DNA from: Hydrogenophaga sp.
Lineage (GTDB): Bacteria; Pseudomonadota; Gammaproteobacteria; Burkholderiales; Burkholderiaceae_C
NCBI GenBank assembly: GCA_018335615.1
Contig: JAGXRS010000221.1
Location: 1-20,090, forward strand
Reading direction: 5' to 3'
Length of the DNA stretch: 20,090 bases
In this document: in pieces, positions 8,048-14,175 of the stretch
Numbering within the stretch: the stretch's first letter is position 1
How the letters are laid out: every line of letters begins with the position of its first letter
Made by a program: the position numbers and the translations under genes
Notes under the pieces: model-generated
Databases searched by the model: none
The model's input: the letters and a program-made list of their open reading frames with translations, nothing else
What the model was told of the DNA's origin: nothing

Positions 8048-8818
8048 TCAGCGCCCCTTGAAAACGGGTTTGCGCTTTTCCAGAAACGCCAGGCGCGCTT
8101 CGCGCGCGTCCTCGGTTTTGGACAAGGTCATCGTGAATTCCTGCTCGAAGCGATAGGCGTCTCGCTGAGGCATCACATCGACCATGTTGGCGGCACGTTT
8201 GGCATACATCAAAGCCAGTGGCGCCTTGGACGCTATTTCGCGCGCCAGTGCCATCGTGACCGGCAGCAACTGTTCGGGAGGCAACACGTCTTCGAGCACA
8301 TTGCGCCGCAACAGGTCAGCGGCTGTCAGACGCTGGCCCGTGAAAAACATGCGTCTGGCTGTGGAGCGACCGAACAAGGTGCGCAGCATGGAAGCACCCC
8401 CAGCCAGCCCCACGTTGATCTCCGGCATACCAAAAGTGGCGTTCTCCGATGCATACAAGATATCGCAGGCGGCCATCAAGCCCAGACCTGCCCCCAGCGC
8501 GGCGCCGTTTACCGCAGCGATCACGGGTTTGGCACATTCGCGGATGGCGTTGCCTGTTTCCCGGGTGATGCGGTTGTGCTCGAGAAAATCGCCCGGGATG
8601 TCGCTGTCAGGCCGGTCTTTCAGGTCGGCGCCAGCGCAAAACACGGTGCCGCTGCCCGTCAACAAGGCACAGGAAATGTCGTCGCGGGCCGAAATTTCAT
8701 CGAATGCCGCAACGATCTGGCGCCGCATTGCACGGTTAAGGGCATTGACCGGCGGGCGATCCAAGGTCACCACCGCCACGCCCTCGCTCACATCGAGCCG
8801 CAGGCATTGCTCAGTCAT
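8048..8818 (-). CDS. Enoyl-CoA hydratase/isomerase (crotonase) family protein
   Basis: The product is 256 residues, the normal crotonase length. It has the first oxyanion-hole segment CAGADLKDR (about 61-69) and the second, NGAALGAGLGLMAACD (104-119). Of the two catalytic glutamates of rat enoyl-CoA hydratase (144 and 164), the second is present as E133 in MPEINVGLAGG, but the first position is glycine (G113), so a plain hydratase mechanism is not assured; isomerase, hydrolase or one-base hydratase activity are alternatives. ATG at 8818 has a strong AGGAGG six bases upstream. The start overlaps the stop of a 32-codon ORF by ATGA. It is the first full-size gene of the operon. Confidence 0.93.
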   Translation of the reverse strand: MTEQCLRLDVSEGVAVVTLDRPPVNALNRAMRRQIVAAFDEISARDDISCALLTGSGTVFCAGADLKDRPDSDIPGDFLEHNRITRETGNAIRECAKPVIAAVNGAALGAGLGLMAACDILYASENATFGMPEINVGLAGGASMLRTLFGRSTARRMFFTGQRLTAADLLRRNVLEDVLPPEQLLPVTMALAREIASKAPLALMYAKRAANMVDVMPQRDAYRFEQEFTMTLSKTEDAREARLAFLEKRKPVFKGR

Positions 8819-8913
8819 GCAACCTCCTGAACTGTCGATCCGAACGCCCCGCGCCAGGCGGCGTGACCACCCTTCAAACCGACGCAGCAGTACGCGCCAT
8901 TCACTTTTTTCAT
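8815..8913 (-). CDS. Small 32-residue ORF translationally coupled to the hydratase gene
   Basis: The ORF begins with ATG at 8913, preceded by AGGAG nine bases upstream, and ends with a TGA that overlaps the hydratase ATG (ATGA at 8815-8818). It would encode 32 residues beginning MKKVNGAYCC, with two adjacent cysteines, several glycines and no evident membrane helix or signal. I do not recognise the product. The ribosome-binding site and exact coupling argue that it is translated, either as a small protein or as a leader peptide that loads ribosomes onto the operon. The strong Shine-Dalgarno sequence of the hydratase lies inside its last codons, so coupling is not strictly required. Confidence 0.5.
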   Translation of the reverse strand: MKKVNGAYCCVGLKGGHAAWRGAFGSTVQEVA

Positions 8914-9167
8914 GTACCTAGTCTCCTGATAGGGACTGCGGCAGGACAAGGAACTTGCCATCTCGCAGAGTGACGCAAATTCTATGAATGCATGCGCGTT
9001 CCATTACCCGTTCAGCGGTTGGTTGTGTTCTGCAGAAAGTGCCAGAGTGACGATCCCGTCCTTGCCTACGATGGGACTCCATCCCTTCCCGACACGGCCT
9101 GTGGCCCTCTTGATCCAGAGAACGTGGCGGCGGTACTGCACACACCCCTCTAGAACCCTACTCTGCC
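8914..9167. promoter_or_regulatory. Divergent control region between the catabolic operon and the SMP-30 gene
   Basis: These 254 bases separate two divergent transcription units, so promoters for both must lie here or very near. Visible elements are weak: TAGAAT on the minus strand (8984-8979) could be a -10 box but lacks a matching -35, and a perfect palindrome TTCTGCAGAA sits at 9028-9037. I found no convincing TTC-N9-GAA LysR box. ORFs that cross it look like shadows. Confidence 0.4.
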
Positions 9168-10079
9168 GTGACCTCGACTGCCCTGAACATCACGCCCACG
9201 ACCGATCGTGTGGGAGCCCTGGTGACCGCCTTGGGCGAATGCCCCATCTGGGACCCTCAACGTCGGCGGTTGTGGCTGCTGGACTGCCGTGTTGGACACA
9301 TCCACTCGATCGATCTGGCGACGGGCGTAGGGGCACTGCAGACCGTGCCGGCCCCGGCTGGATCCATGGCGCTGAACAGGGATGGGCGACTCATCGTCGC
9401 GCTCAAGGAAGAGGTCGTCCTGCTGGACCCGGAGCGCGGCACACTCCGCTCACTCGGGCGCATCGACGATCAGCACCCCAATTTGCGTCTGAACGATGGC
9501 GCCGCCATGCCAGATGGCAGCTTTGTCGTCGGCACCATGCACGTGTTTCGGGATGAAGGCGAAGCGCCCCTGGGTGGGCTTTACCGACTGGATCCGCAAG
9601 GGCACTTTCGACGCATTGCGCAGGGCTTCGGGATCGTGAATGGACCTGTCATGCATCCCTGGAACGGACGGCTGCATGTCTGCGACAGCGCTGCAAGAAG
9701 CCTGTACTCCTATGCGATGGACGCGGACGGCTCCCTGCACGACAGCCGATTGTTTGCACAGACGAAGGCACTTGGCTCCGCTCCCGATGGCTGCTGCTTC
9801 GACCGCGATGGCGGACTGTGGACCGCACTGGTTCATGCCGGAGCGATCGTGCGTTTTGACGCCGAAGGTGGGATGACCCACCGAGTGAACTTGCCGGTGG
9901 CCCATCCCGCGTCGTTGTGCTTCGCAGGGGAGGCGCTCGATCAGATCGTTGTGACCACGATCAGCGACAGTGGACGCTTGCGAGGGAGCGGACCGCTCGA
10001 CGGGGCCGTGCTGTGCGTGCGTGACCTGGGTTTTCAGGGAGCTGAACGCCCGCAATGCAACATCACGCCAAAGGACTGA
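9168..10079 (+). CDS. SMP-30/gluconolactonase/LRE family protein (putative lactonase)
   Basis: The product is 303 residues, the normal size for this six-bladed beta-propeller family of metal-dependent lactonases. The metal ligands known from SMP-30 are recognisable: E24 in ALGECPIWDP, the asparagine in FGIVNGPVMHP, and the aspartate in SAPDGCCFDRDGG; the substrate loop RLNDGAAMPDG is also present. The start is GTG at 9168 with no Shine-Dalgarno sequence in front (TAGAACCCTACTCTGCC), so a leaderless or different start is possible. The last 17 bases overlap the end of the convergent LysR gene. Beside a flavin monooxygenase it could open a lactone formed by Baeyer-Villiger-type oxygenation; that link is inference. 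Confidence 0.9.
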   Translation: MTSTALNITPTTDRVGALVTALGECPIWDPQRRRLWLLDCRVGHIHSIDLATGVGALQTVPAPAGSMALNRDGRLIVALKEEVVLLDPERGTLRSLGRIDDQHPNLRLNDGAAMPDGSFVVGTMHVFRDEGEAPLGGLYRLDPQGHFRRIAQGFGIVNGPVMHPWNGRLHVCDSAARSLYSYAMDADGSLHDSRLFAQTKALGSAPDGCCFDRDGGLWTALVHAGAIVRFDAEGGMTHRVNLPVAHPASLCFAGEALDQIVVTTISDSGRLRGSGPLDGAVLCVRDLGFQGAERPQCNITPKD

Positions 10080-11028
10080 TGCCGCCTGCCCCTGCCGGGG
10101 CCTGAACCACTGAAAAGCGCAAAGATTCTCCCGACACGCGGGCTGCGACACAGTCGAGGAACAGCCGGATCTTGGTAGGAACCATCGGGGTGTCGAGAAT
10201 GGTCGCGTACATGCCCTCTTCGAACGTGGTGTTCGTGATCTGAAGGTCTGGCAGCAACCGAACCAACGTGCCTTGCGCCACTTCTTGATGGACCGTGTAA
10301 TCGTGGAGCAACGCAATACCCTCCCCCAGTCTGGCCAGCTCCAGCAACGCCATGCCGTTGTTGCTCACGTGCCGAGGCCGAAACGTGACCGCTTCAATGT
10401 CCTGATCAGGTGAGTGGGAGAAATACCAGACATATTGCTCTCCCGGCATCAGGTAAGCCAAACAGTCGTGGGCCGCAATGTCAGATGGATACCGCGGTGC
10501 AGGATGGTGGGCCAGGTAACGGGGTGAGGCCACCAGGAAACGCTCGCTGCGAAACAGGCGTCTGCGCTTGATCCCGGCCTCCACGGGTGGCGAGATGCGG
10601 AAATCAATGTCCGTCTGATGGCGCCGAAGATCCACCGGGGACTCCGACAGCACCAGTTCAAGGTGAATTTCTGGGTACTGCTCACGGAAAATTGCAATCA
10701 ATGGCGGCAACACTCGCAAACCAAACATCATGCGCGAGTGCACACGCAAGACCCCCTTGGGCGCTGCACGAATTTCGGTGATGTTGCGATGCACCTCCTC
10801 GATGTTCCAGAGAATGCCCTCCAGCTGCTGAGCGTACTCCTGCCCAGACTCGGTGAGCACCACCTGACGTGTCGACCGCAACAGCAACTTGACGTTGAGC
10901 GTATTTTCAAACTCGGTGATGGCCCGGGACACGGCCGTAGCCGAGACGCCAAAACGCCGTGCCGTCTCCGAAAAGCTCTTGGTTTGAGACACCGACAGAA
11001 AAAGCTCCATCGCACGCAGACGGTCCAT
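10063..11028 (-). CDS. LysR-family transcriptional regulator
   Basis: The product is 321 residues. The N-terminal winged helix-turn-helix occupies residues 1-60 (MDRLRAMELFLSVSQTKSFS, then ARRFGVSATAVSRAITEFEN), followed by a linker helix and the type 2 periplasmic-binding-like effector domain from about residue 90 (VLRVHSRMMFGLRVLPPLI). The start at 11028 is preceded by GGAGGA, a strong ribosome-binding site. It is divergent from the LLM monooxygenase gene with 115 bases between them, the usual arrangement for a LysR regulator and its target, and is convergent with the SMP-30 gene. It probably controls the monooxygenase group and perhaps the whole cluster in response to a pathway compound. 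Confidence 0.94.
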   Translation of the reverse strand: MDRLRAMELFLSVSQTKSFSETARRFGVSATAVSRAITEFENTLNVKLLLRSTRQVVLTESGQEYAQQLEGILWNIEEVHRNITEIRAAPKGVLRVHSRMMFGLRVLPPLIAIFREQYPEIHLELVLSESPVDLRRHQTDIDFRISPPVEAGIKRRRLFRSERFLVASPRYLAHHPAPRYPSDIAAHDCLAYLMPGEQYVWYFSHSPDQDIEAVTFRPRHVSNNGMALLELARLGEGIALLHDYTVHQEVAQGTLVRLLPDLQITNTTFEEGMYATILDTPMVPTKIRLFLDCVAARVSGESLRFSVVQAPAGAGGISPLA

Positions 11029-11071
11029 GATTCCTCCACTTTTTGCAGCACAGAACCTCGCATTATTGCTA

Positions 11072-11086
11072 TTCCGGTTCAGAGAA
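11072..11086. promoter_or_regulatory. Candidate LysR binding box (TTC-N9-GAA, T-N11-A)
   Basis: In the divergent gap between the LysR gene and the monooxygenase gene, TTCCGGTTCAGAGAA forms an interrupted dyad TTC-N9-GAA and satisfies the T-N11-A rule of LysR sites. Position and form fit a regulator site, but such short dyads occur by chance. Confidence 0.35.
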
Positions 11087-11143
11087 CGATACCCCAGAAT
11101 TTGGGCTCACTCGCACATCCCCTCGTAGAAACGGAGACAACCC

Positions 11144-12211
11144 ATGGAATTCGGCGTGTTCATCTTGGCCCAGCAACGCGGCTACCACCAGACCTCGCAC
11201 CAGGTCATCCACAACTCGATCGAGCAAACCGTGGCCGCCGAACAAGCGGGCTTCAACACCGCCTGGTACGCCGAACATCACTTCAACAACTACTCGCTGT
11301 CACCGTCACCGTTGATGATGGTGGCCCACATGGCGGCGAAAACCAAGAGCATCCGGCTGGGCACTGCCGTCTGCATCTTGCCGCTCTACCACCCTGCGCG
11401 CTTCCTGGCCGAGGTCGGTTTTGTGGATACCGTGTCCAACGGACGCCTTGAACTGGGCGTGGGCTCCGGTTATCAGGAATTTGAATTCGAGCGCTTTGGT
11501 GTGAAGATTGCCGAGTCAGGCGAGATTTTTAACGAGTTCCTCGACATCATCCCCAAGGGACTAACGCAAAAGATATTCGAGTACGGGGGCAAATTCCTTC
11601 AGGTGCCACCCAGCTCCATCGCGGTGCGGTGCGTACAGGATCCGATGCCCCCTCTCTGGATCACCTCGGGTAACCCGGTGACGCTGTCACGCGGGGTGCG
11701 CGAAGGCCACAACCTGTTTGTCACCGCGCTACTCAACGGCACCGAGGCCATCACCGAATTGCGTGGTCGTATGGACAAAGTGGCCCAGGAAAACGGCAAA
11801 GACCTGGACGAGGACGTGAAGTTCGGTTTCCTGCGCTGCGCCTTTGCCTCAGACAAGCCCGCCGAAGTCGATGCCTATCTGGACAACGCGCGCTTCCAGC
11901 GCCGTATCTCCGAAAGCCTGAAATTCCGCCGTGCGCAATCGGATGACGGTTACATGGTCAAGGAAGTGCCCTCCCCCACCGACCCGACCTTCGAACAAAT
12001 GCGCAAGAACCTGCCCGTAGGTTCGGTGAACCAGGTGATCGACAAGATGCTGGAAGAGATCAGCATCTTGCGTCCCAAGCACATTGCGGTGCAAACGCAG
12101 CTGGGTGACGTCGATCAGAAGACCATGCTCAAGCAGATTGAACTCTGGGGCGAAAGGATCATTCCCGCCATCCGCAAAGAGATTGGTCAGGACGTCCTGA
12201 CCGCTGCGTAA
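11144..12211 (+). CDS. LLM-class flavin-dependent monooxygenase (bacterial luciferase-like)
   Basis: The product is 355 residues, typical of the luciferase-like monooxygenase fold. Family features are MEFGVFILAQQ at the start, EQAGFNTAWYAEHHFNNYSL (32-51), AAKTKSIRLGTAVCILPLYHP, the VDTVSNGRLELGVGSGYQ stretch, and PPLWITSGN. GGAGA lies seven bases before the ATG. A flavin reductase gene follows after 30 bases, so this is probably the oxygenase of a two-component system using reduced flavin supplied by that partner. Related enzymes include alkanal, alkane, sulfonate and type II Baeyer-Villiger monooxygenases; the substrate is unknown. The lactonase-like neighbour favours a Baeyer-Villiger-like reaction, as inference. 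Confidence 0.92.
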   Translation: MEFGVFILAQQRGYHQTSHQVIHNSIEQTVAAEQAGFNTAWYAEHHFNNYSLSPSPLMMVAHMAAKTKSIRLGTAVCILPLYHPARFLAEVGFVDTVSNGRLELGVGSGYQEFEFERFGVKIAESGEIFNEFLDIIPKGLTQKIFEYGGKFLQVPPSSIAVRCVQDPMPPLWITSGNPVTLSRGVREGHNLFVTALLNGTEAITELRGRMDKVAQENGKDLDEDVKFGFLRCAFASDKPAEVDAYLDNARFQRRISESLKFRRAQSDDGYMVKEVPSPTDPTFEQMRKNLPVGSVNQVIDKMLEEISILRPKHIAVQTQLGDVDQKTMLKQIELWGERIIPAIRKEIGQDVLTAA

Positions 12212-12241
12212 CCACTGGTTGAATCAGTAGAAGGTCCCCCT

Positions 12242-13039
12242 ATGCAAGTCCACCTCACCAATGCGGGTGCCATCACCCTGTGTGCACCGACGGTCTTCAA
12301 CCGACTGGACGTTCTGGTCGATCCACAACCGGCCACTCATTTGGAGCAGGCTATTGCGCGCATCGGCCGGCGCGAAGGCGAGCAGCACGTGCGTCTCGCA
12401 CCATCGGTCCTGCGGTTTCTGTCGGGCCACGCCGGCGAGACAGCGTGGGAATCGGGGTTTGCTGCCATGTTGGACTACGCCACACGCCAGGGCTGGGTCA
12501 ATGATCAGGGCGAAGTCCGCGCGCACCTGAGTTTCAAGGACAGTGACGCGGTGGTGTCGGCTGAAGACTTCAAGGCGGCCATGCGGTCCCTCCCGGCCGG
12601 TATTGCGGCCGTGACCACGGCCTATGGCGACTCTGTGGCCGGCATGATCGTCTCCAGCCTCACATCCATTTCAGCCGATCCACCGATGATTGGGTTTTTT
12701 GCGCACCAGCACTCATCGATCAATGAGCCCCTCATCCAGAGTGGCCGCTTTGTGGCCAACGTGCTGGGCGAGGAGCACGGAAAGGTCATGACCAGTTTTC
12801 TGAGTGAACCTCAAGGGGCGGCGCGCTTCACCACCGGCCAATGGACCAAGACGGAGCAGCACGTACCTGTGCTCAGAGACGCCTTGGCAAGCCTGGAATG
12901 CGACATCGTTTACACCCAGTCACTGGGTACCCATCAGCTGGTTGTTGGCAAGATTCGAAAAACAACCTGCTCAGCGGCCAATCCAGTGGTCCATTTCAAC
13001 GCAGCCACGCACAGACTGGTACCCGCGTTGTCGCACTGA
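12242..13039 (+). CDS. Flavin reductase-like protein with an N-terminal extension
   Basis: The product is 265 residues. Residues about 109-260 are a flavin reductase (HpaC/DIM6-like, split-barrel) domain: FKAAMRSLPAGIAAVTT, then GMIVSSLTSISADPPMIGFF and INEPLIQSGRFVANVLGEEH, the usual flavin-contact order. Residues 1-108 are an added N-terminal region, mostly helical by composition (AWESGFAAMLDYATRQGWVN), with no motif I recognise. The gene follows the LLM monooxygenase by 30 bases with AAGG in front of the ATG, so it should supply reduced FMN or FAD to that enzyme. Single-domain reductases of this family are about 160-190 residues, so the extension is notable; it could regulate activity or dock the oxygenase. 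Confidence 0.9.
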   Translation: MQVHLTNAGAITLCAPTVFNRLDVLVDPQPATHLEQAIARIGRREGEQHVRLAPSVLRFLSGHAGETAWESGFAAMLDYATRQGWVNDQGEVRAHLSFKDSDAVVSAEDFKAAMRSLPAGIAAVTTAYGDSVAGMIVSSLTSISADPPMIGFFAHQHSSINEPLIQSGRFVANVLGEEHGKVMTSFLSEPQGAARFTTGQWTKTEQHVPVLRDALASLECDIVYTQSLGTHQLVVGKIRKTTCSAANPVVHFNAATHRLVPALSH

Positions 13040-13055
13040 AGTTACGCCATTGGCC

Positions 13056-13082
13056 AGCCGCCCTTCCCGGGTGGCTCTTTTT
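13056..13082 (+). terminator. Rho-independent terminator after the flavin reductase gene
   Basis: An eight-pair stem, AGCCGCCC (13056-13063) against GGGTGGCT (13069-13076) with one G-U pair, encloses a five-base loop and is followed by C and five T. It begins 17 bases after the reductase stop codon. It should end or reduce transcription before the SDR gene downstream. Confidence 0.8.
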
Positions 13083-13121
13083 CATTCCAACAGGGATGAC
13101 CAGATCGTCATCGTCTTGCTC

Positions 13122-13895
13122 ATGTCAGTCTCAACAACGTTTGATCCCAACGCATTGAGGGAACGGGTGGCTCTTGTCACGGGAGCCGCCGGGGGATTGG
13201 GTCTCTCCATCTGCGAACGCCTGCATGCGTTGGGCGCCGAAGTGGTCCACGCTGATATCAGCTACCCACATGGTGCCAACGACACCCCCACGGGCATCAC
13301 CGTTCACTGTGACATTGCCAACCCAGACTCCATTCGGGCCTTGGGGCGGCTGGTTCAGGACCGCTATGGTCGTTGCGACGTGTTAGTCAACAATGCGGCC
13401 ATCAGTGCGGCACCCGTAGGCCTGGAGCATTTTCCCATCGAGCTTTGGGAGCGCATCTTCAGCATCAACCTGCGCGGCGCCCTGCTCTGTGCCCAAGCAG
13501 TGGTACCCATGATGTTCGAGCAACAGGCCGGCACCATCATCAACGTGGCATCGATTGCCGCGCAGGTCGCTACGCGGGTGGGCGCCTACGGACCCGCCAA
13601 GGCCGGCCTGCTGGGCCTGACCCGCCAGATGGCGGTCGAGTGGGGCCCACGCGGCCTCAGGGCCAATGCCATCAGCCCCGGCATGATCCGAACGCCCTTA
13701 TCTGAGGTGCATTACAGCGATCCACAGAAGTTGCAGGCTCGCACGTCCAACATTCCCGCACGTCGCATCGGGCACCCGCAGGACATTGCCGATGCGGTGG
13801 GCTTCTTGGCGTGCGATGGATCCGCTTATATCAACGGTCAGGACATCGTGGTCGATGGCGGCTTCCTGAAAGCCTCTCTAGCCAACCTGTACTGA
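13122..13895 (+). CDS. Classical SDR-family NAD-dependent dehydrogenase
   Basis: The product is 257 residues from ATG at 13122. It has TGAAGGLG (20-27), D45 after beta-2 (VHADIS), which favours NAD, NNAA (90-93), catalytic S144, Y156 and K160 (YGPAK), and a C-terminal GQDIVVDGGF. The frame is open further upstream, but the longer forms would run through the terminator and into the reductase gene. No clear Shine-Dalgarno sequence precedes the ATG, and a TTG two codons earlier is an alternative start. It follows the reductase gene by 82 bases that contain the intrinsic terminator, so expression may be attenuated or come from its own promoter. A likely role is oxidation of a cyclic or secondary alcohol feeding the monooxygenase; the substrate is unknown. 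Confidence 0.9.
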   Translation: MSVSTTFDPNALRERVALVTGAAGGLGLSICERLHALGAEVVHADISYPHGANDTPTGITVHCDIANPDSIRALGRLVQDRYGRCDVLVNNAAISAAPVGLEHFPIELWERIFSINLRGALLCAQAVVPMMFEQQAGTIINVASIAAQVATRVGAYGPAKAGLLGLTRQMAVEWGPRGLRANAISPGMIRTPLSEVHYSDPQKLQARTSNIPARRIGHPQDIADAVGFLACDGSAYINGQDIVVDGGFLKASLANLY

Positions 13896-14125
13896 ATGGA
13901 CCGACACAGAGGCTCTCATGGCCGCGGACCAACGCCATGTCACGATGGGCCTTTGCTGCTCTGCAAGCAGTGGTCTTTCGTACAAACGATGACATGGTGG
14001 TGCCCGCTGTTTCACATGATGGCCAACCCAGCATGCTGGCGGACTTTCAGCGTAGCGCGGAACAACGCCCTCCGAGCCGACTCATAACGGTTCATGCAGC
14101 CAAGGATGGGCGAAATGGTACCTAT
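13896..14125. other. Non-coding spacer between the catabolic cluster and the transposon
   Basis: I see no credible gene, RNA or terminator in this stretch. It contains TACAAACGATG at 13981-13991 and TCATGCAG at 14092-14099, words that recur in the same order on the far side of the transposon genes. It is probably the target DNA or decayed sequence next to the insertion. Confidence 0.5.
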
Positions 14126-14175
14126 GGGAGGGTCGGCAGGGATTCATGTAAAAAACCGCAGAAACGAACCTAACC
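14126..14175. repeat. Candidate Tn3-type terminal inverted repeat beside the 3' end of tnpA
   Basis: Reading inward toward tnpA, the sequence starts with a G run (GGGAGGGTCGG), has an A-rich middle (GTAAAAAACCGC) and ends in CCTAAC one base before the tnpA stop codon. Tn3 inverted repeats are about 38-50 bases, start with GGGG, carry an A-rich centre and end near TAAG, and usually adjoin the tnpA stop. The G run here is interrupted by an A and I found no matching copy at the other side, so the exact end is uncertain. Confidence 0.4.

Noticed and set aside
8979..8984. TAGAAT as the -10 box of the catabolic operon promoter
   Set aside because: No acceptable -35 box lies 16-18 bases upstream; kept only as a remark in the control region entry.
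8918..9145. A 75-codon minus-strand frame in the divergent control region
   Set aside because: It has no ribosome-binding site, an arginine-rich shadow-like composition and no motif, and it would occupy the promoter region of the SMP-30 gene.
10088..10101. GCCCC-TGCC-GGGGC hairpin just after the SMP-30 stop codon, as a terminator
   Set aside because: The stem has only five pairs, lacks a T run on either side and lies inside the LysR coding sequence.
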